64,000 bases of DNA from an uncultured Gilliamella sp. (GCA_945271295.1 CALYPG010000006.1:1-64000), one strand, 5' to 3'; counted from the stretch's first letter, positions 7,522 to 18,026 are shown. The notes: generated from the letters alone by a model not told the origin. Numbers and translations are program-made.

Positions 7522-9201
7522 TTATTGTTTATAAACGATTTTACCACCAACGATAGTAGTTAGCACTTTAATTTTATGTATATCAGTTGATGCAATATTA
7601 AACGGGTTACGATCCAATATAATAAGATCGGCAAATTTACCTGGTTCAATTGATCCTATAAACTTATCTTGTTGTAACACATATGCCGCATTAATTGTTG
7701 CACAACGTAATACTTCAGTGACAGTCAAATTGCGATCATTATTTAATCGTGGCGAATCTCGATCAATTTGTCTGGTCATAGCAACTTGGAAATCATACCA
7801 TTCATTTAATGGATCAATTGGCCAATCACTACCAAATGCACAGGTAACACCTGCATCAATATATTGACCATGTGCTTCAAGACCGCTATAGCGTTCTGAG
7901 CCAAATAAACTATGGTATTGTTCAATCATTGCTGAGCTACATCCAGCCCATTGGAATGAAAAGATAACACTGGTATTCAATTTTTTATAACGATCAAACT
8001 GGTGTGTGGCACTCAGTTCGTTATGAGCGGTGCTCGGGCGAATATCAGCATCCGGTAATGTTTGGCGCATTTTTTCAATGGCATCAAGAACAACCTCAAT
8101 AGCACCTTCACCAACGGTATGCATATGTGGATGAAAGCCCGCTTTTGCTGATTCAAGGATTAACGCATCTAACATTTCAGGTGAATAGTAAAGATCGCCG
8201 TAACGATCTTGTTCTGTTGGCAGATGATACGGTTGTAGTAAGCGAGCTGTCATTAATGGTGCTTGCATGACACCATCAACAAATAATTTAGTATGTGAGA
8301 TCTTAATACCTGGTTTGGGTTGCCAATTTTTATCATTATAATGGTTGGCAAATTGTTTGACTTTATTTATCACATTAGGGATAGCATCGATTGTTGAAAT
8401 ATCATCCGGAGGGAGTTCATGTGCACCAAATAAACGGATTGACAATTGATCTTGTTGTTGAAGACTTAAAAATGCATCAGCTTGGGTTTGAGTAATTCGA
8501 GCATCCATTACAGCAGTTACCCCTTGTTTATTTAATTCAACCTGCGCTGATTTGGCAACACTAATGGCCTGTTCGGTTGTAAGTTTAGAAATACTATCAA
8601 AAGCTCGCATAGCCGGTGCATCTTCCAAAATACCATTTAATTCACCATCTATAGTGCGACCTATTTTTCCATCTGGAGGTTCAGGTGTATTTTGATTAAG
8701 GCCAAATTTTACTAATGCGACAGAATTAGCGACTAATGTGTGGCAATCATTAGAAAATAAAATGACTGGACGATCAGTATTAAGCTTATCAAGATCAAAT
8801 CGAGTAATATCTGTGCCAAGCGGTAAAACCTCTTGGCGTAACCAACCACGAACTTGCAACCAATTATTACTATCTTTATTTATATCTTCGTCTAAATATG
8901 TCTGAATAATAGTTAAAGTATCAACAACGGTTAAACTTTGGTAATTTAAACTACACGAAGATAGTTGCATTCCTCCCCAAAAAGTATGAAGATGAGAATC
9001 TATAATTCCAGGCATCATTGTTTTGCCATACAGATCATGAATAACTGTGTGATTATCAACATAATTATTGTTATTTATTTCTTGAGTGCTACCAACGGCT
9101 ATAATATAGCCATTTCGGACTGCAACCGCTTCGCAGATGGTATCATGCTGGTCAGCAGTGTAAATATAGCCATTTATATAAATAACATCAGCTTTAGCCA
9201 T
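7522..9201 (-). CDS. YtcJ-type amidohydrolase
   Basis: A 559-residue amidohydrolase-3 family protein. It has an N-terminal beta-sandwich opening (ADVIYINGYIYT), the metal-binding GIIDSHLHTFWGG motif near residue 70, a central FVDGVMQAPLM segment, HPHMHTVGEGAI, and the C-terminal metal aspartate in FGSDWPIDPL. It ends with SIEPGKFADLIILDRNP, typical of the family. Such enzymes hydrolyse amide or imine bonds of small molecules in the cytoplasm; the substrate cannot be told from sequence. The gene appears to be monocistronic, divergent from matP, with no sign of decay. Confidence 0.85.
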   Translation of the reverse strand: MAKADVIYINGYIYTADQHDTICEAVAVRNGYIIAVGSTQEINNNNYVDNHTVIHDLYGKTMMPGIIDSHLHTFWGGMQLSSCSLNYQSLTVVDTLTIIQTYLDEDINKDSNNWLQVRGWLRQEVLPLGTDITRFDLDKLNTDRPVILFSNDCHTLVANSVALVKFGLNQNTPEPPDGKIGRTIDGELNGILEDAPAMRAFDSISKLTTEQAISVAKSAQVELNKQGVTAVMDARITQTQADAFLSLQQQDQLSIRLFGAHELPPDDISTIDAIPNVINKVKQFANHYNDKNWQPKPGIKISHTKLFVDGVMQAPLMTARLLQPYHLPTEQDRYGDLYYSPEMLDALILESAKAGFHPHMHTVGEGAIEVVLDAIEKMRQTLPDADIRPSTAHNELSATHQFDRYKKLNTSVIFSFQWAGCSSAMIEQYHSLFGSERYSGLEAHGQYIDAGVTCAFGSDWPIDPLNEWYDFQVAMTRQIDRDSPRLNNDRNLTVTEVLRCATINAAYVLQQDKFIGSIEPGKFADLIILDRNPFNIASTDIHKIKVLTTIVGGKIVYKQ

Positions 9202-9326
9202 TATTCGTGATTCCTTAAATTAAGATCAAAACTAAAATCAAACGATAGCAGATTTATAAAAAATTTGTCAAATGCAATAATTTTCTTTATTGTGTAACAT
9301 GATTATGTTACAAATAATCCATCTTA

Positions 9327-9339
9327 GTTACAGCGTCAC
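9327..9339 (+). promoter_or_regulatory. matS-like site in the matP upstream region
   Basis: GTTACAGCGTCAC fits the E. coli matS consensus GTGACRNYGTCAC at every position except the third (T for G). It lies 11 bases before the matP start codon. MatP binds matS sites to organise the replication terminus region, so this could be a terminus site or an autoregulatory operator. One mismatch in a 13-base pattern can arise by chance, but the location favours function. Confidence 0.45.
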
Positions 9340-9350
9340 ATGGTAATCAA

Positions 9351-9815
9351 ATGAAATATCAACAACTTGAAAATCTTGAATGTGGTTGGAAGTGGCACTA
9401 TCTAGTAAAAAGGCATTTAGAAGGTGAGCCTATTACTCGTTATATTGAGAAAAGTGCTGCCCAACATGCCGTTAATGAATTATTGTTATTGGAACATAAT
9501 CCAACTGATGTGGTTGGTTGGATAAAAGAACATTTGAATCCCGATTTAGATAATCGTATGAAGCAAACAATACGAGCTAAACGGAAACGACATTTTAATG
9601 CGGAACAACAAAATACACGCAAAAAATCCATTGATTTAGAATTTTTAGTTTGGCAACGACTCGCTAATTTAGCTAAACGAAGATGTTCAACGTTATCAGA
9701 AACAATTACGCAACTAATTGAAGATGCAGAGCAGAAAGAGCAATATGCAACAAAAGTATCGACAATTAAAGATGATTTACAGTCATTGCTTGACGTGAAC
9801 AATGATAGTAAATAA
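9351..9815 (+). CDS. matP: Macrodomain Ter protein MatP
   Basis: A 154-residue protein matching MatP closely. The N-terminal helical domain begins [15 protein letters not shown], the middle has VVGWIKEHL and a basic KRKRHFNAE stretch, and the C-terminal half is a ribbon-helix-helix fold ([16 protein letters not shown], then TLSETI). MatP dimers bind matS sites and condense the replication terminus macrodomain. E. coli MatP is about 150 residues, so this is full length. The gene stands 29 bases before topA in the same orientation, so the two may be cotranscribed. A matS-like sequence lies in its leader. Confidence 0.93.
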   Translation: MKYQQLENLECGWKWHYLVKRHLEGEPITRYIEKSAAQHAVNELLLLEHNPTDVVGWIKEHLNPDLDNRMKQTIRAKRKRHFNAEQQNTRKKSIDLEFLVWQRLANLAKRRCSTLSETITQLIEDAEQKEQYATKVSTIKDDLQSLLDVNNDSK

Positions 9816-9844
9816 TACAAACAACATGATAAATAGGTTTAATT

Positions 9845-12445
9845 ATGGGAAAATCCCTTGTTATTGTGGAATCACCAGCCAAAGCAAAAACAATTAATAA
9901 ATATCTTGGTAAAGATTTCGTGGTTAAATCAAGTGTTGGTCACATTCGCGATCTACCTGTAAGTGGAAGTAGTCAACGCACCGAGAAAACCAGCAAAGAT
10001 AAAACAGAAAAAAAAGTAAAACGATCTGAAAAGCAAATCTTAGTCGATCGTATGAGCGTTGATCCTTATAATGGTTGGCAAGCACATTACCAAATTTTAC
10101 CTGGCAAAGAACGGGTAGTTTCAGAACTTAAAAAATTGGCTAAAGATGCTGACCTGATTTACCTCGCGACCGACTTGGATAGAGAAGGGGAAGCTATAGC
10201 GTGGCATCTTAAAGATGTAATTGGTGGTGAAGATAGCAAATATCGCCGCGTGGTATTTAATGAAATTACTAAAACGGCTATTAAAAATGCATTTAATGAG
10301 CCATCCATGCTCGACATGGATCGCGTTAATGCCCAGCAAGCTCGCCGATTTATGGATCGCGTTGTGGGTTTTATGTTATCACCGTTATTATGGAAAAAGG
10401 TTGCTCGAGGGTTATCAGCGGGCCGTGTACAATCGGTTGCAGTTCGCTTAGTTGTGGAACGTGAACGCGAAATCCATGCATTTATTCCTGAGGAGTATTG
10501 GGATCTTTATGCGGACTTAAATACCGCTAACCATGATTTATTAACCCTACAAGTTACTCACTATAAAGACGAAGCCTTTGAGCCAAAAGATAAACTTGCC
10601 ATTGATATTGCTTTAACTCAATTAAATAAGAACCAATATCAAGTTGCTAATATTGAAGAAAAACCAACTAAAAGTAACCCAACAGCACCTTTTATTACAT
10701 CCACTTTACAGCAAGCTGCTAGTACTCGTCTCGGTTTTGGTGTTAAAAAAACCATGATGTTAGCCCAACGGCTTTATGAGGCAGGTTATATCACTTATAT
10801 GCGTACTGACTCAACCAATTTAAGCCAAGATGCTTTAGCTATGGTACGCGATTATATTGTTAAAAATTTTGGTGATAAATATTTACCTAAATCACCTAAT
10901 GTATACAGCAGTAAAAAGAATTCTCAAGAAGCGCATGAAGCGATTCGACCATCAGATGTGATGGTATTGGCTGAAAACCTTAGTGATGTTGAAGCTGATG
11001 CAAGTAAATTGTATCAATTAATTTGGCGACAATTTGTGGCTTGTCAAATGACATCCGCTGAATATAACTCAACCACTATAACAGTTAAATCAGGTGATTT
11101 TCTTTTAAAAGCGAAAGGTCGTACCTTACGTTTTGATGGTTGGACTAAAGTACAACCACAACTTAGTAAAAATAGTGGAGATAAAATATTACCTAAGGTC
11201 GCAATTAATGACAAATTAGATTTACAAAACTTGAATCCAAATCAACATTTTACTAAACCACCAGCACGTTATAATGAAGCATCCTTAGTTAAAGAACTTG
11301 AAAAACGCGAAATAGGTCGACCGTCGACTTATGCAACAATTATTTCTACCATTCAAGACCGCGGTTATGTTCGTTTGGATAATCGTCGATTTTATGCTGA
11401 AAAAATCGGCGAGATAGTTACAGACAGATTAAGTGAAAATTTCAACGACTTAATGAGTTATGATTTCACTGCCCGTATGGAGCAAGCGCTTGATGAAATA
11501 GCCAATAAAAAACAAGAATGGCGCGAGGTTTTAGACCAATTTTTTAGCGATTTTAGCGATCATCTTGAGATCGCCGAGCAAGAACCTGATAAAGGTGGAA
11601 TGCAATTAAATCCATTAGTTTTAACACCTGAAATTAAATGTCCAAATTGTGGTCGGGAGATGGGTATTAAAACAGCTGGCACTGGCGTGTTTTTGGCTTG
11701 TTCAGGTTATGCCCTACCACCTAAATTGCGTTGCAAACAGACTATTAACCTAATTCCTGAACACGAAACATTAAATATTTTAGAAGAAGGCGACACGGCC
11801 GAAACCGATGCATTAAGAGCACTTAAACGTTGTCCAAAATGTCATACAGCTATGGATAGTTATTTACTCGATAGTGAACGTAAATTGCATATATGTGGTA
11901 ACAACCCAATTTGTGATGGTTTTATTGTTGAAAAAGGTAACTTCAAGATCAAAAGTTATGAAGGTCCGATTATTGAGTGTGAAAAGTGTGGTTCAGAAAT
12001 GCATTTAAAATCTGGGCGTTTTGGTTTATATATGGGTTGTACTAATACGGATTGTAAAAATACGCGTAAAATCTTAAAAAATGGAGAAGTTGCTCCACCT
12101 AAAGAAGATCCAGTAGATTTACCGGAACTTAAATGCACTAAGTCTGATGCACATTTTGTATTACGTGATGGTGCATCGGGTGTTTTTTTAGCTGCGCATA
12201 ACTTCCCAAAATCACGGGAAACTAGAGCTCCGTTGATCGAAGAATTACAGCGTTTTAAAGATCGTTTACCTGAAAAATTCTTATACTTAACTGAAGCACC
12301 AAATAAAGATCCGGATGGTAATTTAGCTATTGTTCGTTTTAGCCGCAAAAGTAAGCAACAATATGTTACCTCTGAAGTAAATGGCAAATCGACTGGTTGG
12401 GTGATGCAATATGTTGATGGTAAATGGGTAAATAGTAAAAAATAG
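9845..12445 (+). CDS. topA: DNA topoisomerase I
   Basis: An 866-residue type IA topoisomerase that relaxes negative supercoils. The Toprim domain starts at the N-terminus ([14 protein letters not shown]) and has the acidic [16 protein letters not shown] motif near residue 105-120. The catalytic tyrosine is Y318 in [10 protein letters not shown], equivalent to E. coli Y319. Three C-terminal zinc-ribbon units follow ([26 protein letters not shown]), then ribbon-like C-terminal domains. Length equals the enteric enzyme. TopA followed by cysB is the gene order also seen in E. coli. Confidence 0.97.
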   Translation: MGKSLVIVESPAKAKTINKYLGKDFVVKSSVGHIRDLPVSGSSQRTEKTSKDKTEKKVKRSEKQILVDRMSVDPYNGWQAHYQILPGKERVVSELKKLAKDADLIYLATDLDREGEAIAWHLKDVIGGEDSKYRRVVFNEITKTAIKNAFNEPSMLDMDRVNAQQARRFMDRVVGFMLSPLLWKKVARGLSAGRVQSVAVRLVVEREREIHAFIPEEYWDLYADLNTANHDLLTLQVTHYKDEAFEPKDKLAIDIALTQLNKNQYQVANIEEKPTKSNPTAPFITSTLQQAASTRLGFGVKKTMMLAQRLYEAGYITYMRTDSTNLSQDALAMVRDYIVKNFGDKYLPKSPNVYSSKKNSQEAHEAIRPSDVMVLAENLSDVEADASKLYQLIWRQFVACQMTSAEYNSTTITVKSGDFLLKAKGRTLRFDGWTKVQPQLSKNSGDKILPKVAINDKLDLQNLNPNQHFTKPPARYNEASLVKELEKREIGRPSTYATIISTIQDRGYVRLDNRRFYAEKIGEIVTDRLSENFNDLMSYDFTARMEQALDEIANKKQEWREVLDQFFSDFSDHLEIAEQEPDKGGMQLNPLVLTPEIKCPNCGREMGIKTAGTGVFLACSGYALPPKLRCKQTINLIPEHETLNILEEGDTAETDALRALKRCPKCHTAMDSYLLDSERKLHICGNNPICDGFIVEKGNFKIKSYEGPIIECEKCGSEMHLKSGRFGLYMGCTNTDCKNTRKILKNGEVAPPKEDPVDLPELKCTKSDAHFVLRDGASGVFLAAHNFPKSRETRAPLIEELQRFKDRLPEKFLYLTEAPNKDPDGNLAIVRFSRKSKQQYVTSEVNGKSTGWVMQYVDGKWVNSKK

Positions 12446-12610
12446 TTAATTATGCCTGAGGCATTTGTAAAAATGTTTCAGGAAAAGCATACGTTTTAGT
12501 ATAAAAAATCTATTCTGGTTTGTGCCAAAGTATGAAAGGAATTACCTTATGACTTCTTTTAGTTAAACACCAATAAAGGAGGATAGTATAAGGTTAAAGG
12601 AGCCTTTATC

Positions 12611-13582
12611 ATGAAATTGCAGCAACTACGCTATATTGTTGAAGTGGTTAATAATGATCTTAATGTATCGTTAACATCCGAAAAACTTTATACTTCGCAG
12701 CCAGGTATTAGCAAGCAAATTAAATTACTGGAAGATGAACTTGGAGTTCAGATTTTTACACGTACTGGCAAACATCTATCTGAGGTAACGGCGGTTGGGC
12801 AAAAAATTGTTGCTTTAGCGAGGGAAGTACTAAATAAATCACAAGACATAAAAATTATTGCCAAAGAGTTTAGTCAACCCAATCAAGGTTCTTTAACCAT
12901 TACGACCACTTATACCCAAGCTCGTTATAGTTTACCTAAAGTCATACAACAGTTTATGAAACAGTATCCCAGTATTACCTTGCATATGGAACAAGGATCT
13001 TCAAGCCAATGTATTTCACAAGCTCAGTCTGGGCAAGCTGATTTTGCTATTGTTACCGATCTTTCACAACTTAGTGATGATATGATTGCTTTGCCTTGTT
13101 ATCACTGGAACCAAGCTGTGATAGTGATGAAGGATCATCCATTAGCAAAAAGCCATTTAATTTCGATTAACGAATTATCGAAATATCCATTAGTCAGTTA
13201 TGATTTTACTAATGATGGTTCGGATTTAAATCAAGCATTTATAAAAGCCAATCAATCGCCTAATATTGTCTTTAGCACTACTGATGCCGACCTGATTAAA
13301 ACTTATGTAAAATTGGGAGTAGGTGTGGGGATCGTGGCCAAAATGGCCGTAACTACTGCATCTGATGATGATTTAGTTGTGCTTAATGCTGGACACATTT
13401 TCCCTTATAGTACCACTTATATTATCTTTGCTCGCTCGTTATTTTTACGTCGTTATATGTTCGATTTTATCAGTCAGTTTTCACAGCATTTAAACCAACA
13501 AACTATTGAACAACTCCTTTCATGTGAAAATAATACTGAAGTTTTAGCAAGATTTAATGGGGTTAAATTACCAATTAAATAA
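12611..13582 (+). CDS. cysB: LysR-type cysteine regulon activator CysB
   Basis: A 323-residue LysR-family regulator. The N-terminal winged helix-turn-helix opens MKLQQLRYIVEVVN and contains TSQPGISKQIKLLEDELG, nearly the E. coli CysB sequence. The effector domain has TTYTQARYSLP, LPCYHWNQAVIV and TTDADLIKTYVKLGVGVGI, all CysB hallmarks for N-acetylserine and sulfate sensing. CysB activates sulfate assimilation and cysteine synthesis genes. A GGAG ribosome site precedes the ATG. It is downstream of topA and ends at a strong bidirectional terminator. Confidence 0.95.
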   Translation: MKLQQLRYIVEVVNNDLNVSLTSEKLYTSQPGISKQIKLLEDELGVQIFTRTGKHLSEVTAVGQKIVALAREVLNKSQDIKIIAKEFSQPNQGSLTITTTYTQARYSLPKVIQQFMKQYPSITLHMEQGSSSQCISQAQSGQADFAIVTDLSQLSDDMIALPCYHWNQAVIVMKDHPLAKSHLISINELSKYPLVSYDFTNDGSDLNQAFIKANQSPNIVFSTTDADLIKTYVKLGVGVGIVAKMAVTTASDDDLVVLNAGHIFPYSTTYIIFARSLFLRRYMFDFISQFSQHLNQQTIEQLLSCENNTEVLARFNGVKLPIK

Positions 13583-13640
13583 CCTTTAAGTTTCTTGTTG
13601 TTAGTCGACATAATGATAATGAAATAAGTTAACTACAAAA

Positions 13641-13664
13641 AAAACGTCGCGACAGCGACGTTTT
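13641..13664. terminator. Bidirectional rho-independent terminator between cysB and the PTS genes
   Basis: Perfect 10-bp stem (AAAACGTCGC / GCGACGTTTT) with loop GACA, with A and T runs on both sides, lying between the convergent cysB and IIC genes. It can stop transcription in both directions. Confidence 0.9.
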
Positions 13665-13670
13665 ATTTAT

Positions 13671-15086
13671 TTACTTATTATTTGATTGATATTCTTTATT
13701 GCGTTTTTTCATCTCAAAGGCATACCAAATAAAGATTAATAGATAAGCCGCTAATGCAAGAGCCGCATATAAAATTGCTTGTCCAGCACCGGTTGATGCT
13801 TGTCCAACTAAATAGGCCAAGAATTTTTCGATTGGTCCTTCCATTGTCGTTTGTGAAATTAATGCATTTGATGATATTGAGGCAGGGAAAGCACCCACTA
13901 ATTTAGCGGTAGAAGTCACAAAACTAGCCATTAATGTACCCGCCCATAAAAAGATAGGTAATTCAATTGCGCCAATAATAATCATTCTTAATAGTTTGCC
14001 ACGAGTCACCACTAATAATGCTGGTGTTGCACCCATAGCAATAATACCACCCAAAGGTAAAAGTCCATTTCCAGGCAAAACTAAAGCCTCAATTAACATA
14101 ATAGGCGCTAGAATATTGGCAGCCGCCCACATCTCAGCTCGTCCAGCGATGAATGGCCAATCCAAACCAATGTTTAAAGTACGGCCTTTTAGACGTTTAT
14201 TTGCAAAATCAGTAATACCTTGTGATAGCGGTTCAACTGCTGCAATAAACCAAGTACCTATCATTGAAAATAATTCTAAACAGACACCAGCGGTAAACGC
14301 TAAAGCACAAATCTCTTTAGGGTTTTGTTTGGACAATAAGCCGACAAAAATTCCCAGATAAATACCTATAGCAAATTTACTTCCCCAAAAACCGATTTTT
14401 TTGTTTAGTTTAGCGGCATCAAAGTCATATTTATCTAACCAGAAAAACAATTTATCAAAAATTTTGTTTAATAACATGATGACAGGGTTCATCATATAAT
14501 TCATATGAGTGGTGGTCATTGGATTCGAGGCAGGGACATTTAATAAATCATTAAATGTAGGTTTCATTAAATCAGAGTTAATAATTTTCAATACACCGAT
14601 AAAGATGACAAGTATCGTTGCGGTCACTAAATTAGCGCCACAAAACATACACATTAAACCTACAAACGATAAATGCCAAATATCAAAAATATCAACATCT
14701 AGCGTGTTGGTTTTCTTCAATGCAAGCATTAAAATATTTACAATTACCATTACCATCAAAAAATAAAGTGTATAAGGCGAACCCCAAGTTATAGTTGCCA
14801 GAGGCGCCCAACCCACATCGGTGATAGTCAACTCAATACCCGTTGATTGTACAAATTGCGTTAATGCTCCGGAAAAAGCCGTTGTTAATATACCGATGAT
14901 TGCCCCGATACCGGTTAAGGCGATGGCTAGTTTTATACCGCCTTCAAGGGCTTTGGTAAATTTGACTCCAACTAATAATGATACAATTGTTAAAATAATC
15001 AACATTAAAGGTGGAGCACCAAGATTAATTAAAGGGGTAAAAATGGTGTTAGCTAATTCAATAATATCCATGAAAGGATCCTCCAT
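13671..15086 (-). CDS. gatC: PTS system IIC component, galactitol family
   Basis: A 471-residue polytopic membrane protein of the GatC permease family: many hydrophobic segments, KFTKALEGGIKLAIALTGIGA near the N-terminus, and a central GLDWPFIAGRAEMWAAANI. It is the sugar channel of a phosphotransferase system in the inner membrane. It overlaps the IIB gene by one base and is the last gene of an IIA-IIB-IIC operon facing away from the regulator. Family membership suggests galactitol, but the pathway enzymes next door fit galactose 6-phosphate, and no galactitol-phosphate dehydrogenase is present in the window. The substrate is therefore open. Confidence 0.87.
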   Translation of the reverse strand: MEDPFMDIIELANTIFTPLINLGAPPLMLIILTIVSLLVGVKFTKALEGGIKLAIALTGIGAIIGILTTAFSGALTQFVQSTGIELTITDVGWAPLATITWGSPYTLYFLMVMVIVNILMLALKKTNTLDVDIFDIWHLSFVGLMCMFCGANLVTATILVIFIGVLKIINSDLMKPTFNDLLNVPASNPMTTTHMNYMMNPVIMLLNKIFDKLFFWLDKYDFDAAKLNKKIGFWGSKFAIGIYLGIFVGLLSKQNPKEICALAFTAGVCLELFSMIGTWFIAAVEPLSQGITDFANKRLKGRTLNIGLDWPFIAGRAEMWAAANILAPIMLIEALVLPGNGLLPLGGIIAMGATPALLVVTRGKLLRMIIIGAIELPIFLWAGTLMASFVTSTAKLVGAFPASISSNALISQTTMEGPIEKFLAYLVGQASTGAGQAILYAALALAAYLLIFIWYAFEMKKRNKEYQSNNK

Positions 15087-15394
15087 TAACTTTTATTTAA
15101 TGAACTAATTACTTTAATCATTTGTTCATAAACTGGTTCTGCCAAACTTGGCATTCGGTATAAAATTGCGCCACAATCTACAACAGGTATGGTTATATCA
15201 AAACCTAAATTGGTTGTTGTTATTGGTGCAAAAATATCATATTTGGCTAACATATCTTCAGTAATATCTTTAACCATTACTGCATCACAATGTATATCAA
15301 ACCCCTTTTCCTTAAGATTGTTTTCTAAAGCCTCTTTAATTTGGTGACTTGAATTAACTCCTGCGCCACAAGCTGCTAATATTTTAATAACCAT
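15086..15394 (-). CDS. gatB: PTS system IIB component, galactitol family
   Basis: A 102-residue cytoplasmic phosphocarrier. C9 in LAACGAGVNSS is the expected phosphocysteine, which passes phosphate from IIA to the incoming sugar. Length and P-loop-like start are typical of lactose/galactitol-class IIB proteins. It sits between IIA and IIC, overlapping IIC, with a good AGGAG ribosome site. It should work as a complex with the membrane component. Confidence 0.9.
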   Translation of the reverse strand: MVIKILAACGAGVNSSHQIKEALENNLKEKGFDIHCDAVMVKDITEDMLAKYDIFAPITTTNLGFDITIPVVDCGAILYRMPSLAEPVYEQMIKVISSLNKS

Positions 15395-15428
15395 AACATT
15401 TCTCCTAATAATCCATTGTAGTCATTGA

Positions 15429-15911
15429 TTAAATTGGTTTAAAGTTTGCCGTTAACAAAGTATAAATTTGTTGAGTCGTTTTTGCAGAAAAAAGAGATTG
15501 CAAAGTTTCTAATGGAGTGGTACTTAAAAATTCCATAATACTGGCTAAAATACTTGCTTGCTCTTCTTTTAAATTATTTAAAATCATAAAAATAAAGTTA
15601 ACTTTTAATGTGTTATCAGTACTCATCATGTTTTTAAATTCGATAGGATGTTCTAATTTGATTGGAACAATCAATGTTTGATTAACAAATTCACTTTCAG
15701 TATGTGGAATGGCAATATTGAGTAATTGACTATTAATTGGCGATAGATCAATACCGGTAGGGTAATTCTTTTCACGTTCTAATAGTTCTTTTAAAAATTG
15801 TTCTTTCACTAAATTGTCTTTGAGTAAAATGTTATAAACCTCTTCAAATACGTCTTTCTGATTTTTTTTATCTGAAATAAAAATATATTTTTGTGAAAAG
15901 AGATTGTTCAT
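15429..15911 (-). CDS. gatA: PTS system IIA component
   Basis: A 160-residue cytoplasmic IIA domain of the fructose/mannitol fold. H70 in LNIAIPHTES is the expected phosphohistidine, charged by HPr. It is the first gene of the operon, facing the DeoR-type regulator across a 328-base AT-rich region. A later segment, PIKLEHPIEF, fits the same fold. It supplies phosphate to the IIB partner downstream. Confidence 0.87.
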   Translation of the reverse strand: MNNLFSQKYIFISDKKNQKDVFEEVYNILLKDNLVKEQFLKELLEREKNYPTGIDLSPINSQLLNIAIPHTESEFVNQTLIVPIKLEHPIEFKNMMSTDNTLKVNFIFMILNNLKEEQASILASIMEFLSTTPLETLQSLFSAKTTQQIYTLLTANFKPI

Positions 15912-16239
15912 ATGATCACCATTCGTAAGATTTCATAATACACATTTATGTTTAATTATGATTGAATTTGTTTTTCTTTGTCCGATTATATTTATTAAAA
16001 ATAGTAATAGTCAACAAGTGTTTATAACTATTTTCTGATTTGAGATATTGCTCACACTTTTATGTTTTCACATTGAATGTTTGTTTATTTTTGTTATTAT
16101 TATGTAAAAAAACAAATTTAAACTATATTAAACATAATTAAATAAACTTAAAAGCAAGTGACAAGTAAAATATAGTAATTTAAATTCAGTACCGTCAATT
16201 TAATGTGCAAGTACCACAATCTATAAAAAAGGTGATGAC
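15912..16239. promoter_or_regulatory. Divergent promoter region between PTS operon and deoR-type regulator
   Basis: A 328-base, extremely AT-rich gap between divergent transcription units. It must hold promoters for both. Two inverted partial matches flank it: TGTTTAATTATG near 15950 and its approximate complement near 16130 (AACATAATTAAA). They could be operators for the adjacent repressor. I cannot assign -35/-10 elements with confidence. Confidence 0.4.
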
Positions 16240-17019
16240 GTGTTAAAAAAAGAAAGATTGGTTACGATATTAAATTTAGTTAATCAAAGTGGCATTGTTA
16301 CAGTTAATCAGCTAATTGAACAGCTTGGTGTTTCTGATATGACTATTCGTCGGGATCTAGCTGATTTAGAAAATAGCAACAAGCTCATCCGAATGCATGG
16401 TGGTTGTCAAAGCCTAACCTATAACATGAAAAATGAGTTAGCGCATGACGAAAAAAAATCAGTTTTTAAAAAGGAGAAAATGGAAGTTGCTGAAATTGCA
16501 ACATCTTATGTTGAAGAAGGCGACACCATTTTCCTTGGCACTGGAACAACAATTGAATTGTTTGCTCGATATTTTGATCAAAATTTTATCCGCATAGTGA
16601 CCAATAGCTTGCCTGTTTTTGAAAGCTTACAAGATCGTGTGGATAAATATGATGTAATTTTATTAGGTGGCAATTATCGAAAAAAAACAGGTGCATTTGT
16701 TGGTAGTATCACCAACAGTGTGCTAGAAAAGATGCGGTTTTCGAAGTCATTTATCGGCGTAAATGGCATAAATAATGACTGTATTAGTAACTCAAATTCA
16801 GAAGAAGGTTCAACACAACAATTAGCATTAAATTGTGCTGAAAAAAAATATATTGTTGCTGATTTACATAAATTAAACAAAAGTGATTTCTACTGTTTTT
16901 ATAATTTGAGTGATATCGATGGATTAATTACTAATTCAAACTTAGAGAATGAAATAAGAAGGCATTATTCAAATTATACACAAGTGATCAGTGACACGTA
17001 TAAAAAATATATTAATTAA
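16240..17019 (+). CDS. DeoR/GlpR-family sugar repressor
   Basis: A 259-residue regulator starting at GTG 16240 with GGTGATGAC just upstream. Residues 1-57 are the DeoR helix-turn-helix (ERLVTILNLVNQ, VSDMTIRRDLADLE). The rest is the sugar-phosphate-binding DeoRC domain, with GTGTTIELFARYF and the GGNYRKKTGAFVG block. Proteins of this kind repress sugar operons and are released by a phosphorylated pathway intermediate such as tagatose 6-phosphate. It heads the lacA-lacB-lacC-gatY run and faces the PTS operon, so it probably controls both. Confidence 0.9.
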   Translation: MLKKERLVTILNLVNQSGIVTVNQLIEQLGVSDMTIRRDLADLENSNKLIRMHGGCQSLTYNMKNELAHDEKKSVFKKEKMEVAEIATSYVEEGDTIFLGTGTTIELFARYFDQNFIRIVTNSLPVFESLQDRVDKYDVILLGGNYRKKTGAFVGSITNSVLEKMRFSKSFIGVNGINNDCISNSNSEEGSTQQLALNCAEKKYIVADLHKLNKSDFYCFYNLSDIDGLITNSNLENEIRRHYSNYTQVISDTYKKYIN

Positions 17020-17038
17020 TATTGAAGAGGAAAGAACT

Positions 17039-17467
17039 ATGAAAATAGCAATTGGAGCAGATAAAGACGGCTTCAAATTAAAAGAGTTAATTAAAAAAAT
17101 CGTAATAGGGGAAGGGCATGAAGTCCTTGACGTAACCACTGAACCAGCTGATGATTTTGTTGATTCTTCTTTAGCTGTGGCTAAAGCTATATTAAGTAAG
17201 CAAGCCGACCGTGGTATTATGCTCGATCGATATGGTGTAGGATCTTATATGGCAAGTAATAAACTGAAAGGAATGATTACAGCAAATGTTAGTGATGAAT
17301 ATTCAGCAAGAATGACATTTAATCATAATGATGCAAGAGCTATTGCTATTGGTGTTGATATTGTTGGTGAAGCATTAGCTATTAGCATCGTCACCTCATA
17401 TATCAATTCGCATTATGCTGGTGGACGCCACCAAGTTCGTGTCGATATGTTAGATAAAATGCTTTAA
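17039..17467 (+). CDS. lacA: Galactose-6-phosphate isomerase subunit LacA
   Basis: A 142-residue RpiB/LacAB-fold protein. I use ATG 17039, preceded by GAAGAGG; an upstream in-frame start at 16991 lies inside the regulator gene. The sequence MLDRYGVGSYMASNKLKGM and the end GGRHQVRVDML match LacA of Gram-positive tagatose pathways. LacA lacks the catalytic cysteine loop, which LacB supplies, so it works only as a LacAB complex. The complex converts galactose 6-phosphate to tagatose 6-phosphate. LacAB type enzymes are commoner in Firmicutes than in gammaproteobacteria. Confidence 0.87.
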   Translation: MKIAIGADKDGFKLKELIKKIVIGEGHEVLDVTTEPADDFVDSSLAVAKAILSKQADRGIMLDRYGVGSYMASNKLKGMITANVSDEYSARMTFNHNDARAIAIGVDIVGEALAISIVTSYINSHYAGGRHQVRVDMLDKML

Positions 17468-17504
17468 TTATTAGAGAACAATCAATAATTAATAGGAGAA
17501 AATT

Positions 17505-18026
17505 ATGATTATTGCACTAGGTTGTGATCACATTGTTACAGACATTAAGATCAAAATTTCTGATTATTTAAAAAGTAAAGGCTATGAAGTTATCGATGTC
17601 GGCACTTATGATTTTACGCGTACCCATTATCCAATTTATGGCAAATTAGTAGCCGAAACTGTGGTGTCCAAACAAGCTGACTTGGGTATAACATTATGTG
17701 GAACCGGAGTAGGTATTACTACAGCGGCCAATAAAAATATAGGTGCTCGCTCAGCTTTAGTCAGAGATGTAGCTAGTACTATTTATGCCAAGCAAGAACT
17801 AAATGCTAATATTATTGGATTTGGTGGCAAAATTGTGGGGGATAATTTGATCTATGATATTATTGATGCATTTATAAACACACCTTATAAACCTACCCCT
17901 GAAAACCGAAGTCTTATCAATAAAATTGACAGTATTAGTCCTAGTGATTTATCGAATCAAACCGGCAATATGCACTTTTTTGATGAAGAACTTAAAAAAT
18001 GGGATGAAAACTATTATCATGATTGA
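17505..18026 (+). CDS. lacB: Galactose-6-phosphate isomerase subunit LacB
   Basis: A 173-residue RpiB-family protein with the active-site loop [14 protein letters not shown], including the catalytic cysteine that the LacA partner lacks. The N-terminus [15 protein letters not shown] and the [11 protein letters not shown] block fit LacB. AGGAG precedes the ATG. It is 37 bases after lacA and forms the heteromeric galactose-6-phosphate isomerase with it. The family also includes ribose-5-phosphate isomerase B, but pairing with LacA, LacC and a tagatose aldolase supports LacB. Confidence 0.9.
   Translation: MIIALGCDHIVTDIKIKISDYLKSKGYEVIDVGTYDFTRTHYPIYGKLVAETVVSKQADLGITLCGTGVGITTAANKNIGARSALVRDVASTIYAKQELNANIIGFGGKIVGDNLIYDIIDAFINTPYKPTPENRSLINKIDSISPSDLSNQTGNMHFFDEELKKWDENYYHD

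Noticed and set aside
9440..9820. 126-codon ORF antisense to matP
   Set aside because: Shadow of matP, cysteine/serine-rich low-complexity translation without family signal.
11956..12387. 143-codon ORF antisense to topA
   Set aside because: Lies wholly inside the well-conserved topA reading frame and shows no motif; shadow ORF.
12460..12490. Hairpin CCTGAGGCATT ... AATGTTTCAGG after topA as terminator
   Set aside because: Stem has two central mismatches and no T-run follows on the plus strand.
17039..17467. LacA as ribose-5-phosphate isomerase B
   Set aside because: It lacks the catalytic cysteine loop of RpiB and carries the LacA-specific GGRHQVRVDML end, with LacB adjacent.
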